DNA of 64,000 nt from Halorubrum rubrum (GTDB lineage: Archaea; Halobacteriota; Halobacteria; Halobacteriales; Haloferacaceae), in the NCBI RefSeq assembly GCF_024494685.1, contig NZ_JANHDM010000001.1, positions 124,001 through 188,000 of the forward strand, in the 5' to 3' direction. The position numbers and the translations under genes are program-made. The notes under the pieces were generated by a model that searched no databases, was not told the DNA's origin, and saw only the letters and a program-made list of their open reading frames with translations. Below, one piece after another: positions 1-7,500 of the stretch (position 1 is its first letter; every line of letters begins with the position of its first letter).

Positions 1-345
1 CTCGCGTGGGCCGTCTTGGCCGCTGTCTCCGGTCTGGGTATGGCGTTACTGTATCCGAACCTGATGACTGTGCCGAGCGACGCCGCTCACCCGACGTGGC
101 GGTCAGCGGGTATGGGTGTCTATCGAATGTGGCGTGACTCCGGCTACGCCGTCGGTGCGATCCTGATCGGGCTTTCGATGGAGTTCGTCAGCGCCGAGGC
201 CGCATTCTACATGACTGCAGTTCTCATGTTCATCTCCGGCGCGATCGTGTACGTCTGGATGGAAGAGACTCACCCGGACTTCGGGACACACGAGCCGCCC
301 GCCCCTGCGACGGAGCAACCAACCAAAACGGTTCCTCAAGACTAG
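1..345 (+). CDS. MFS transporter, C-terminal part (5' truncated by window)
   Basis: The reading frame is open from the first base and stops at 343-345, so only about 114 C-terminal residues are visible. They contain two hydrophobic helices (around AVLAAVSGLGMALLYPNL and AFYMTAVLMFISGAIVYVW) separated by a loop with SAGMGVYRMWRDSGYAVG, the pattern of the last helices of major facilitator permeases. The tail is hydrophilic and ends PTKTVPQD. Substrate cannot be told from this fragment. The true start lies outside the window. Confidence 0.75.
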   Translation, partial: LAWAVLAAVSGLGMALLYPNLMTVPSDAAHPTWRSAGMGVYRMWRDSGYAVGAILIGLSMEFVSAEAAFYMTAVLMFISGAIVYVWMEETHPDFGTHEPPAPATEQPTKTVPQD

Positions 346-798
346 TGTAGTATATACGCAGGCGCGTTCGCTCGGCTAATTCAAGGATTAGATGAAGAAC
401 ACGTCTCGGTTCCCGTGCTGGCTATACTCTGGATACGGTAGTTGGATCTTGGTCGGATATGAAGCGATCCCTCCGACCACCTGCGGAGGATACGTCAATC
501 GAAATTGGTTCTCTCTACTGGATCCAGTTCGGCTGTACACGAATCCCGCCGAGACACCCGTGGACGATCGCCCGTCGAACGAAAGCACGCATCTCGGAGT
601 ATCACCGTATCTACCCCGTCGCAGTCTTGCGATGAGAACGATAGGGGCGCGACGGGCGCTGGTCCAACTGTCGAACGACGAGACGGTTCAGGCGTGAGGC
701 GGTCGAAATCGGCGTCCCGAAAACGGGGAGTTCTGACACCCTCACCCGACCTCATCCATAGCAACACCTACACTGGCGGAGCATCGAGGTCGGAACGA
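346..798. other. Intergenic region without a convincing gene
   Basis: No reading frame here has haloarchaeal composition. The frame upstream of the Doc toxin stays open from 505, but its translation is basic and serine/arginine rich with no acidic bias, so I treat it as chance. A TATA-like tatatac lies at 351-357. GC content is lower than in the right-hand 55 kb, matching the accessory character of this end. Confidence 0.6.
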
Positions 799-1287
799 AT
801 GGCCGACTCGCTGTGGTACCCGTCCGTCGAAGACGTCATCGCCATCCACGGCGACGTCGTCGCGGAGTACCTCGATACTCCCGCCGGTGTTCGGAACCGT
901 GGCGACATCGAATTCGCGGTCAACTACATCGAAGAGGGCAGTTTCGGTTCCGCACCGGACACCATCCACGAGAAGGCGTATCACCTCCTCCGGCTCCTCG
1001 TCGCCACCCACCCGTTCGTCGATGCGAACAAACGGACTGCACTCAACGTGACGGTCGTCTTCTACTTCCTTAACCGGTATCGGTTCAAATACGACAACGA
1101 AATCAGAACGATTCTGAAACGGTTCGGGACTGACGAGGTGGCCGTCGATGAGGAGGACACCACTGAGTATCTGCGATCCCACACCGAGGAACTGGATCTG
1201 GCCGGTGAGATCGAGGAACGGCGAGAGGAGCTCGTCCGGTACGGGCTCGACCGGCTGACCGGCGATTCCGTGGACCCGAACGATTAA
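799..1287 (+). CDS. doc: Doc-type (death-on-curing) toxin, Fic fold
   Basis: 162 aa starting at ATG 799 (MADSLWYPSVEDV). The Fic/Doc motif is at residues 71-80, HPFVDANKRT, with the K that marks Doc proteins in place of the second G of true Fic AMP-transferases. Doc enzymes phosphorylate EF-Tu in bacteria; the archaeal target is presumably EF-1alpha, which is inference. The helical array before the motif (IHEKAYHLLRLLVAT) is typical. No Phd-like antitoxin is encoded upstream, but a 46-aa acidic ORF follows after 25 nt and is the obvious candidate partner. The longer in-frame start at 505 is rejected because its added residues look random. Confidence 0.85.
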   Translation: MADSLWYPSVEDVIAIHGDVVAEYLDTPAGVRNRGDIEFAVNYIEEGSFGSAPDTIHEKAYHLLRLLVATHPFVDANKRTALNVTVVFYFLNRYRFKYDNEIRTILKRFGTDEVAVDEEDTTEYLRSHTEELDLAGEIEERREELVRYGLDRLTGDSVDPND

Positions 1288-1312
1288 CGGCCCTCGAAGC
1301 GTCCGTTCAGAC

Positions 1313-1453
1313 ATGGACACCGAAGAAGGCGCAGAAACGACCTCTCCGCTTGACGACGTGATGGAGGACATCCGGCGGGAACTGGTTCGGCGGGTCGCGG
1401 CGGACGACCGAGATGCGAACCGAGAGGTCTACGACGCCCTCGAAGACGAATAA
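1313..1453 (+). CDS. Small acidic protein, candidate antitoxin partner of Doc
   Basis: A 46-codon ORF, ATG 1313 to TAA 1451-1453, 25 nt after the toxin stop. The sequence is strongly acidic, with a predicted helix VMEDIRRELVRRVAADDR and the tail REVYDALEDE. The acidic bias and codon choice look like real haloarchaeal coding sequence. No DNA-binding domain is visible. In most Phd-Doc pairs the antitoxin gene comes first, so this order would be reversed. Function as antitoxin is inference from position only. Confidence 0.5.
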   Translation: MDTEEGAETTSPLDDVMEDIRRELVRRVAADDRDANREVYDALEDE

Positions 1454-1700
1454 TCGGAACTGCTGCAATTCGCCGAGTTGACTGCCCTCTACAGATCTAA
1501 TCGCTCGGTGCAGGCCGTGTAGTTAGCACAACGGCACTCCGTCTTACCGAGAACTGTCACAAACAGCGTTCTCGGTCCAGACGGAATATCCGCTGCCCGG
1601 TACCCCCAACTGCGCTGGTCGAGTTGCTCAGCCGCACGAACGAGCCGTGAGACGGTACGTGAACAAAATGACTATGAGCGCTCGATGAACAGTGGTCATC

Positions 1701-2150
1701 ATGCGCCGTCGTGCCCTCCTCTCGGCCGCTGTTGGCGTGACCGTAGGTAGCGTGGGGTGCCTCGCATCGATACGCGATTCCAACCGCCAGATGGCCCAGC
1801 TCGGCTGGTTCGGCGTCCATAACGTCGATCCAGAGTCCAGCCATACCTTCACGCTCATTGTTGAGAGAGATGGCAATGTCGTTCACGAATCATCGCATGA
1901 AGTCGATACAGCAGAAGACCATGACCCCGGCGTAGCAAGTGATGGTGCCGTCGCTGAGTGCACGTGGGGGGGCACTGCCGGTGATTACTCAGTTCGTGTT
2001 CGTAGGAACGGAGAAGAAGAGACCGAGAGATCAATCAGCGCGTTTGCGGCAGAAAGAGGAGCTAACTGCGTGGTTGCGGACGCCGAATATCAAAACTACG
2101 ATGCCACCTCTGAGTTCCTCGACGGGAAGGCCTGTCCATTTCCCTTCTAG
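1701..2150 (+). CDS. Secreted lipoprotein, haloarchaeal, unknown function
   Basis: About 149 aa from ATG 1701 (MRRRALLSAAVGVTVGSVGC); a GTG three codons upstream is less likely. The N-terminus has an Arg cluster, a hydrophobic stretch and a lipobox ending in C20, so the protein is probably exported and lipid-anchored. The mature part has a beta-rich pattern (HTFTLIVERDGNVVHESSHEV; GDYSVRVRRNGEEETERS) like the small immunoglobulin-like domains of many haloarchaeal lipoproteins, and further cysteines near C89, C124 and C146. Codon use is more AT-rich than the core genes. No neighbour suggests a role. Confidence 0.65.
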   Translation: MRRRALLSAAVGVTVGSVGCLASIRDSNRQMAQLGWFGVHNVDPESSHTFTLIVERDGNVVHESSHEVDTAEDHDPGVASDGAVAECTWGGTAGDYSVRVRRNGEEETERSISAFAAERGANCVVADAEYQNYDATSEFLDGKACPFPF

Positions 2151-2312
2151 AAGCCTGTGACAACGACGACTACGTTAGACGGTGTTCCTTTTTACCCAAG
2201 AGTGACGCACTCTGAGTACCGTACTTACCGCAGAGGATTCTGCTCCGAATCTAGTCTCGGTCAAGATACGCGTCTTCTATTCCTCGGGCGATATCAACAA
2301 TATCAACAATCT

Positions 2313-2448
2313 CGCTGTATTATCACTTCAGATACAGTTATTCTTCTTGATCAATTGGGTGCCAATCGAAGTCGTGTTGCCGTTCACAACTGGGTACGGA
2401 AAGCCGATCTACAGCCAGCTGACGGTGAGAGTCCGGATCGCGTTGCGG
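2313..2448 (+). pseudogene. Decayed IS6-family transposase fragment
   Basis: The translation around 2340-2448 contains VAVHNWVRKADLQPADG and SPDRVAV, matching the conserved stretch before the first catalytic Asp of haloarchaeal IS6-family transposases (VHNWVHKADLQP...VAVDE). Just upstream the expected LSLSDTV can be restored only by adding a base near 2329, so the reading frame is broken. Homology stops abruptly at 2448, before the DDE residues. What follows (ttgttgaaatcc onward) resembles the end of another haloarchaeal IS, suggesting an insertion into the transposase followed by deletion. The 121-codon frame spanning this region is not a gene. Confidence 0.6.
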
Positions 2449-2616
2449 TGGCCTTGTTGAAATCCTTGGTCGCTGATAGTTCGTCGAGGCCGTGCTACAT
2501 ACAGAGCGCGTGTCGCGTGTGACGCCTTCTCAGTGTTTGGAGATTGACCAGCACAAGTTGAAACGAAAGGTGTGTGGAAAGACCTCTCACCGTCTCTGCG
2601 CTTAGCCCGCCGGCTA

Positions 2617-3042
2617 TTACTCGCCACGGAGGATTCCCCGGATCGCACTGACAGTCTCTCTGAACGCGCTGACGTCCATGGAGTCGGTGGTGAAGAGCAC
2701 GCCGGAATCGCCCTCAAGCGCCCTGACGACAAATCCGTCGTCGTGGAATCGAACGGTGAAGTTGTACGGTCCGATATCTGGACCGTCGTCACTGTGTGCG
2801 ATTTCGGTCCGCGCCGACCGTTCCGCAAACCCCACCCGTTCGAGTCGGACCAGTTGCGCCTTCCGGTCTCTAGCGGCCTCATCAGACGGATAGAGGTCCT
2901 GCCGTACGTACAACAGATCGAACGACGAGGGGGTGAAGTACACAATGCTCCGGAGCGTGTCCCCGAGGCTGGTTCGGGTGGCACTCAGAATGCTGTCGGC
3001 CATCCCCTCGCTGATCCCCGTATCGAACGTTTCTGGTCTCAT
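2617..3042 (-). CDS. Conserved haloarchaeal protein (DUF7522-like)
   Basis: 141 aa from ATG 3042 (MRPETFDTGISEGMADSIL). An upstream in-frame ATG adds 29 basic residues that do not fit. It begins with an amphipathic helix, then SIVYFTPSSFDLLYVRQDLY, a charged helix, and a beta-rich half NFTVRFHDDGFVVRALEGDSGVLFTTD. I recognise this as a family common in haloarchaea, which I believe is catalogued as DUF7522, with no known function. It is soluble, without cysteines or membrane segments. It stands alone between IS debris and the zinc-ribbon genes, which point the other way. Confidence 0.65.
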   Translation of the reverse strand: MRPETFDTGISEGMADSILSATRTSLGDTLRSIVYFTPSSFDLLYVRQDLYPSDEAARDRKAQLVRLERVGFAERSARTEIAHSDDGPDIGPYNFTVRFHDDGFVVRALEGDSGVLFTTDSMDVSAFRETVSAIRGILRGE

Positions 3043-3257
3043 GCGATGTAATAACGCGCCCGGTGATGATTGGGACATCGATAGCCACGTGCGAGACTCA
3101 ACTGTGGCATTTGACGAGTGCCGTCGCATACACTGTCTTGCGTTTCGAGAACAGTCCCGTGATGGTGTAACTTGGCGGTAGCATATTCTCCGAACCTGTG
3201 AAAAGTGATGTCGCTAGGGAGCGAAGAGCTACGGTACCTCCGGCCCAACAGTAGTGT

Positions 3258-3563
3258 ATGCCCGAAGACAGTGAGGCAGCGTCTGCGGATCGAGTACTCA
3301 AACCAGGACGGCGAGTGTACGATGAGGCTGGCCGGGTGATCGGAGTCATCCAGGCTATCACGGACATCGGTGTTGAGGTTAACACCGACAGCGACGTCGA
3401 GAGGCTCTCGCTCCGGCAGTCTCCCAGCGTGAACCTCGGTGAAGGGTATCTCGTGTGGAGGTGTAGTGAGTGTGGTGAGTTGGGAGACATCAACCAGATC
3501 CCCGATCACTGTCCGAGCTGTAGGGCCAGCAAAGACACCCTCTACGCCTACTTAGAGGATTAA
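3258..3563 (+). CDS. Rubredoxin-like zinc-ribbon protein (DUF7130-like)
   Basis: 101 aa. The N-terminal half, with GRRVYDEAGRVIGVIQAITDIGVEV, looks like a small beta-barrel. The C-terminal half carries a CxxC...CxxC zinc ribbon, WRCSECGELGDINQIPDHCPSC, of rubredoxin/rubrerythrin type, which binds Zn or Fe. Probably a haloarchaeal small stress or redox protein; the substrate is unknown. It is followed after only 4 nt by a second tiny zinc-finger gene, so the two are very likely co-transcribed. Confidence 0.75.
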   Translation: MPEDSEAASADRVLKPGRRVYDEAGRVIGVIQAITDIGVEVNTDSDVERLSLRQSPSVNLGEGYLVWRCSECGELGDINQIPDHCPSCRASKDTLYAYLED

Positions 3564-3567
3564 GTGT

Positions 3568-3762
3568 ATGTCTGAAAATCACCCTCCACGCGATTCGCCG
3601 GAGTGGGACAGCCCCGACCTGTGTCCGTTCTGTGGTGTTGCACTGTCGGACGGCGGAATCGGATTTATCGACCACATAGCGGACGCCGCTGTGTGCGAAG
3701 AGCGATTCGACGCCTGGCGGGAGCAGATTCGGGACGATATCGGTGGGGAGTGGGGTGGTTAG
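3568..3762 (+). CDS. Small C2HC-type zinc-finger protein (DUF7501-like)
   Basis: 64 aa with LCPFCG followed by a spaced H35 and C43 (FIDHIADAAVCEERF), a four-ligand CCHC zinc site. Proteins of this size with one zinc finger are common in haloarchaea and mostly uncharacterised. It starts 4 nt after the rubredoxin-like gene, suggesting one mRNA and perhaps a shared process. The TGTGTG-rich codon use is more relaxed than in the core genome. Confidence 0.7.
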   Translation: MSENHPPRDSPEWDSPDLCPFCGVALSDGGIGFIDHIADAAVCEERFDAWREQIRDDIGGEWGG

Positions 3763-3916
3763 CTGTGGTTTGCCTGCTAAATCCACCCTCTGTATCTCGC
3801 ACGCCGATCCTATCAGCTCTTAAGAATTTCAACAGAGCCAAATCAAATTAGGCAGCCAAAGTCGATTTATAAATGACCAGCCGCCGTCTGTCAGATTTGG
3901 ATCGTTCGAAAATCAA

Positions 3917-3936
3917 GCGGGCGCGACGGGACTTGA
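3917..3936. repeat. attL, left copy of the attachment repeat
   Basis: 15 identical bases (3917-3931) plus ttga after one mismatch match the tRNA-Arg 3' end at 7991-8010. Directly after the core the sequence forms a perfect 8-bp palindrome with a 2-nt centre, acgggact-tg-agtcccgt (3926-3943), where the tRNA has its T-arm. The integrase stop codon is only 39 bp away. Confidence 0.8.
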
Positions 3937-3981
3937 GTCCCGTAATTATCGTGTAGTAATCGGCTTGAATTTGTATGACAC

Positions 3982-5025
3982 TCATTGTTGTATAATTCTC
4001 CATCGGCGATCTGCTTTCTCGCGCTCCGAGGCGCGATCGTAGTGCTTGTCGAGAACGTCCTCGCTCGCGTTGAGCTGGTCCGAAACGACACCTCGAGGAA
4101 CCCCGTCGTTCCGGTACTTCGTCACCCGCGCCTTCCGGGCGTCGTGCGGTGACCGAGCGGACGGGCACCCGCTCACGTGACGGAACGTCGCGAACTTACA
4201 CGACTCCGGATCCTCGTCGTGCGGGCACTCCTTTCCGATGAAACACGGGCGAGTCCATCGGTAGAACGCCTTCCGGACGGTTCCGGCCGCGATCCGGCCC
4301 GCGTCGGTCGTCACCAGCGGGTTTCGTCCGTACTCGTCGACGGTGTCCGTCCGCGGACCGTCGATGTAATCCTGTAGGATCTGGGCGACCCGGCGGCTGA
4401 TACGATTGACTCGCTCGCTCGCGGCGTCGTTCTTGAGCGGCGTACCCGTTTCCGGGCGGTGAGCGAACTCGATCGAGGGCTTGTTTCCCTCCAGCTCGAG
4501 ATCCTGAAGATCCAGCGATCGTACGGCACCCAACCGAGCACCCGTATGCCAGATCAACGCCCATACGACGTGGTCGCGGCTCGCGTACTCGTACCGCGAG
4601 AGGTACTCGATGATGTCTGCCGCTCGCTCCGGCCGTAGATACGAGTCGCTCACCTCGTCGTCGCGGGTGAGCTTCACGAGCGGCACCTTTTCGTACAGAT
4701 CCGACGGGACCGCCTCGATCTCCCCGCAGAACCTGAGGAACGACCGCAACGTGGAGAGGTTCGAGTGAAGCGTCTTCTTCGCGAGTTCATCGACCTTGCT
4801 CTTGCTGTATCTTCCCTCCCGACGCCAGATCCGGTATTCGTAGAGGTCGCGGCCGGACAACTGGTTCATGTTGTCGACAGCTCCCTCCTCGCGACACCAC
4901 TCGACGAACGGCCGGAGTTCGCTCCGGTGGGTAGTCTGGGTCCACTCGGCGCGGTCTTCTTTCATCTTTTCGAGATGCATCTCGACCGCCCGCTCCGGAG
5001 GGATCGGTTCGAGGTCGTCACTCAT
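3982..5025 (-). CDS. Tyrosine recombinase/integrase of the tRNA-Arg element
   Basis: 347 aa. Residues 1-115 form a core-binding SAM-like domain (TQTTHRSELRPFVEWCREEG). The catalytic domain shows R164 in TGARLGAVRSL, H294-x-x-R297 in SPHDARK, and the nucleophile Y329 in DKHYDRAS. Four cysteines (C261, C267, C276, C287) lie between box I and box II and may bind zinc. It should catalyse site-specific recombination between the attP and the tRNA-Arg gene. The start ATG overlaps by 4 nt the stop of the 40-aa gene upstream, so translation is coupled. Confidence 0.92.
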   Translation of the reverse strand: MSDDLEPIPPERAVEMHLEKMKEDRAEWTQTTHRSELRPFVEWCREEGAVDNMNQLSGRDLYEYRIWRREGRYSKSKVDELAKKTLHSNLSTLRSFLRFCGEIEAVPSDLYEKVPLVKLTRDDEVSDSYLRPERAADIIEYLSRYEYASRDHVVWALIWHTGARLGAVRSLDLQDLELEGNKPSIEFAHRPETGTPLKNDAASERVNRISRRVAQILQDYIDGPRTDTVDEYGRNPLVTTDAGRIAAGTVRKAFYRWTRPCFIGKECPHDEDPESCKFATFRHVSGCPSARSPHDARKARVTKYRNDGVPRGVVSDQLNASEDVLDKHYDRASEREKADRRWRIIQQ

Positions 5026-5144
5026 TCCGATCCCTCCGTCTTCCCGTCACCGTCGTCGTCCTCATCGTTCTCGTCATCCTCGTCGTCGTACATCGCGAGC
5101 TGCTCCGCGATCCGCCGGGCGTGTCCTCGCGCGTCGTCGGTCAC
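5022..5144 (-). CDS. 40-aa acidic protein coupled to integrase
   Basis: Starts at GTG 5144-5142, overlapping the zinc-finger gene stop by 4 nt (GTGA), and its TGA overlaps the integrase ATG (ATGA). The protein begins TDDARGHARRIAEQLAMYDD and continues with an almost pure D/E tract before ending KTEGSE. Double overlap with real genes on both sides, and helix-then-acidic-tail composition, argue for translation. It may be a recombination directionality or DNA-mimic-like partner of the integrase, but that is only a guess from position. Confidence 0.65.
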   Translation of the reverse strand: MTDDARGHARRIAEQLAMYDDEDDENDEDDDGDGKTEGSE

Positions 5145-5398
5145 GCCGGCCCCTCTCCGTCGAGATCGCGATCGTAAGGGCCGACCTGGGTCACGAGTCG
5201 CACCCGATCGCGTGCGAGGAGTGCGCCCGTTTTCCGGTCGCTAAGCTCCTCGAAAACGCCGTCCACGTCGTCGTGAGCGGCGCACTTCTGACACCAGAAA
5301 TGGTGGTTCGTCGGCTCCCAGGAACGGTGCCCGCGAGGGCACACATACCGCCACCTGTCCTGCCGGTCTTCGATCCGCACGACTTCTTTCGAAACCAT
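5141..5398 (-). CDS. Small zinc-finger protein, first gene of integrase operon
   Basis: 85 aa from ATG 5398 (MVSKEVVRIEDRQDRWRYVC). A C-x2-GH and a C-x2-C pair (YVCPRGHRSWEPTNHHFWCQKC) form a likely zinc-binding knuckle. The rest is a charged helix (DDVDGVFEELSDRKTG) and a strand. Genes of this type often sit just upstream of integrases in haloarchaeal plasmids and proviruses. A long upstream extension to 5671 is rejected because it runs through the non-coding structured region. Stop and next start overlap as GTGA. Confidence 0.75.
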   Translation of the reverse strand: MVSKEVVRIEDRQDRWRYVCPRGHRSWEPTNHHFWCQKCAAHDDVDGVFEELSDRKTGALLARDRVRLVTQVGPYDRDLDGEGPA

Positions 5399-5556
5399 CG
5401 CCTCGGGTCGACGGACGGGGGTTAAAAAGAGCCGATCCAGACGTGCGGAGTGTAACTGAAAGTGGTCGGTTCCTGTGGTTGTGTTGCGGTTCCTCGATCG
5501 ATCGGGGATTTCAAACCCCGGCGCGTTGTGTCCGAACATGGCTTTCGTGGCCTTAG

Positions 5557-5654
5557 CACGGAAGCCCGCGCGGACCCGAGCCCCACCTCGGGGTCCGCTT
5601 TGATTCTGCGAGGGACCCACCGACGAGCGACGGGTCCGCGTGAGTGCTTCCGTG
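5557..5654. ncRNA. Candidate structured RNA or origin in integrative element
   Basis: Nested inverted repeats: an outer perfect 9-bp stem cacggaagc (5557-5565) with gcttccgtg (5646-5654), enclosing an 11-bp hairpin with one bulge (5570-5580 with 5587-5598, loop ccccac) and a 6-bp hairpin ggaccc/gggtcc (5613-5618 with 5632-5637). It lies in the 379-bp gene-free stretch between the divergent integrase and repressor operons. The form allows a three-way-junction RNA, or a replication origin or iteron-type site in DNA. Strand is not determined. Confidence 0.4.
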
Positions 5655-5683
5655 ATCTTCTCCAGGAACACCGCCGACTTAAC

Positions 5684-5766
5684 TGTAACCCATCAAATCG
5701 TGTAGTTACAAACACGGAAAGCTACTTGAACCGAACCGAACCGGTATCTGTTATATGAACCGGTAT
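5684..5766. promoter_or_regulatory. Operator repeats around the repressor promoter
   Basis: Two direct copies of gaaccggtat (5738-5747 and 5757-5766) flank a TATA-like ttatat (5751-5756), about 22 bp before the repressor ATG at 5778. Further upstream an inverted pair tgtaac (5684-5689) and gttaca (5705-5710) is spaced by 15 bp. A protein bound to the direct repeats would cover the TATA box, so autoregulation by the product of the next gene is likely. That is inference from geometry. Confidence 0.5.
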
Positions 5767-5777
5767 GACGCGGACGT

Positions 5778-6029
5778 ATGCGCCCTCGGGTGGAGTGGAT
5801 GAACCAGACGGACGATCGGGTCCTCGAGCTGCTCGCCGAGTCCGATCTCATCCTCACACCCGCCGTGATCGCGAAGAATCTCGAGTACACGCGAAACTGG
5901 GTATCCCGTCGGATCGGGAAACTCGAAGCCGCCGATCTCGTCGAACCGGTCGACGCCGGATACTACCGGATCACCGGCCGCGGTCGCGCCTACCTCGCGG
6001 GCGAACTCGACGCCGACGATCTCGAGTGA
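5778..6029 (+). CDS. PhiH1-like winged-helix repressor
   Basis: 83 aa, one winged-helix domain: a helix WMNQTDDRVLELLAESD, an HTH LTPAVIAKNLEYTRNWVSRRIGKLEAADLV, then a wing VDAGYYRITGRGRAYLAG. This is the standard form of the small MarR-like repressors of haloarchaeal proviruses, named after the phage PhiH1 repressor. It likely keeps the element quiet. The mRNA seems leaderless or nearly so, given a TATA-like box about 22 bp upstream. Its 3' end overlaps the convergent HTH gene by 40 bp. Confidence 0.85.
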   Translation: MRPRVEWMNQTDDRVLELLAESDLILTPAVIAKNLEYTRNWVSRRIGKLEAADLVEPVDAGYYRITGRGRAYLAGELDADDLE

Positions 6030-6829
6030 TCGGCGGACTGGCGTCTTCCCGTTCGTTGTGGGATCTGAAGCTCCCTCGCAGCGTCGGCCGAGATCGTGAT
6101 CCCGGTAGGACCGATCGACACTTCATCGGTCACACACTCCGTGATGAGCCGGTGGAGGTCGTCGAGGTATGAGTCGGGGCGTTCCTCTTGGATCCGCGTC
6201 GTGGCCTTCCCTTCGAGGTACACCCCACGGTGGGCGACGTATATCTCGACGAACCGACGGCGCGTCGGGGCCGGGCTCTCCCACACGACGGTAGGCACGG
6301 CGGAGAGTTCGGTCTTCGAGCCCTTCGGCGCGCCCATCGCGACGAGACACCGCCCGAGGACCGACGCGTCCGTGGCCGGATAGAGTTCTGTCGACCGGGA
6401 GTCGCTGTCGGCGTGGCGCGTCCGTGCGTCGACACCGACCGCTTCGAACGCCTCGGAGATCGCCGCAGGACCGATCCGCCGGCCGGACGACACCGCCGGA
6501 ACGAACACGTCGCTGACGGTCCCGCCCGCGAGGACGTGCGCGAGCAGCTCGACGAGCGCTGCCGCCACGCCCCCGTCCGGGTCGGGGTCGATCCACCCGT
6601 GATCGATCGCGGTCTGGATGCCGCGAACCGGGTCGGGCTTCCCGCCGTCGAGCCAGCCGCGGACGCGGCTCGGCGGGAGGTCGATGGCGTTCCCGACGCG
6701 AGTTCGGCCGTGGTTGGGGTGGTCGGCGGCGTACTCCCGAACGCGTCGGTAGTCGAGGACTTTCTCCCACGGGTCGGGGTACTCCCGGTCGCTGTAGGTC
6801 CGCGCGAGGGCCTGCGCCGTGGGGGACAT
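5990..6829 (-). CDS. HTH-containing element protein, unknown function
   Basis: 279 aa from ATG 6829 (MSPTAQALARTYSDREYPDPW); a start six codons earlier is possible. Residues around 30-60 (RRVREYAADHPNHGRTRVGNAIDLPPSRVRGWLDGGKP) form a helix-turn-helix. The rest is a mixed alpha/beta region with TRRRFVEIYVAHRGVYLEGKATTR, which resembles homing-endonuclease-like domains seen in related haloarchaeal plasmid proteins, but no catalytic motif is clear. It is divergent from the pilin gene and convergent, with 40 bp overlap, with the repressor. Confidence 0.7.
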   Translation of the reverse strand: MSPTAQALARTYSDREYPDPWEKVLDYRRVREYAADHPNHGRTRVGNAIDLPPSRVRGWLDGGKPDPVRGIQTAIDHGWIDPDPDGGVAAALVELLAHVLAGGTVSDVFVPAVSSGRRIGPAAISEAFEAVGVDARTRHADSDSRSTELYPATDASVLGRCLVAMGAPKGSKTELSAVPTVVWESPAPTRRRFVEIYVAHRGVYLEGKATTRIQEERPDSYLDDLHRLITECVTDEVSIGPTGITISADAARELQIPQRTGRRQSADHSRSSASSSPAR

Positions 6830-7001
6830 ACACGTGATTCCGCGCAAACAGGATTAGAAGATGCCGGCCCAATTTTCAGTCCTGATACGTACGCCATTAA
6901 GTACATATACCGGATCCGCTTCCGTTCAGATAGCCAGCAACCGACGAACGCGGATCGGGGGGTTCTCGTAACCGCGTTCTCGGCCCCAGCTGGGTTCAAT
7001 C

Positions 7002-7490
7002 ATGAAACCACGCAACCTGTTCAAAGCGGACGACCGCGGTGTGAGTCCCGTAATCGGGGTCATCCTGATGGTCGCGATTACCGTCATCCTGGCCGCCGTC
7101 ATCGGGACGTTCGTGCTCGGACTCGGCGACTCGCTCGGCGACAGTCAGCCGACAGCACAACTGAGTGCCAGTATTGATGATGATGATAGTGATAACAAGT
7201 CGGTTGTTATTGATCACGACGGAGGCGATTCAATCGATTCTGAAACACTACGTGTGATTGTCGAAGACGAAGATAATAATCAAGTTGAGGCCACCGACCA
7301 ATTCAGCGAGTCATTCGGTGTCGGAGACTCTGAATCTGGTTCGTTTGTAGCTAATGGTTCAGACGGAACTACCCTTCAGGTCCGTGTTATACATGTTCCC
7401 AGTGATTCGATTATTCTTGATCGCTCGATTGAGGTCTCCGACATAGATAATGTTGATGAGGACGAGGACGACGGTATTGATTTCTCCTAA
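7002..7490 (+). CDS. Type IV pilin-like secreted protein
   Basis: 162 aa. The N-terminus FKADDRGVSPVIGVILMVAITVILAAVIGTFVLGL is the archaeal pilin signal (class III, N-terminal domain PF07790): a positive start, a prepilin peptidase site before VSP, and a hydrophobic assembly helix. The mature domain is short, beta-rich and extremely acidic (DDDDSDNKS; NVDEDEDDGIDF). Pilins assemble into surface filaments for adhesion. The gene is clearly AT-richer than its neighbours (runs such as gatgatgatgatag), a sign of separate origin. Finding a pilin inside an integrative element suggests surface modification of the host. Confidence 0.88.
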   Translation: MKPRNLFKADDRGVSPVIGVILMVAITVILAAVIGTFVLGLGDSLGDSQPTAQLSASIDDDDSDNKSVVIDHDGGDSIDSETLRVIVEDEDNNQVEATDQFSESFGVGDSESGSFVANGSDGTTLQVRVIHVPSDSIILDRSIEVSDIDNVDEDEDDGIDFS

Positions 7491-7500
7491 GAATTAGTTT

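Noticed and set aside
505-798. 98-codon extension of the Doc toxin
   Set aside because: Basic, serine-rich, no similarity to Fic/Doc N-termini; a standard Doc start fits at 799.
2572-3051. Plus-strand frame opposite the DUF7522-like gene
   Set aside because: No haloarchaeal composition; the opposite strand has the conserved family and the proper acidic bias.
5399-5671. Extension of the small zinc-finger protein to 176 aa
   Set aside because: The added 91 residues are basic and cover the structured region; MVSKEVV at 5398 is the natural start.
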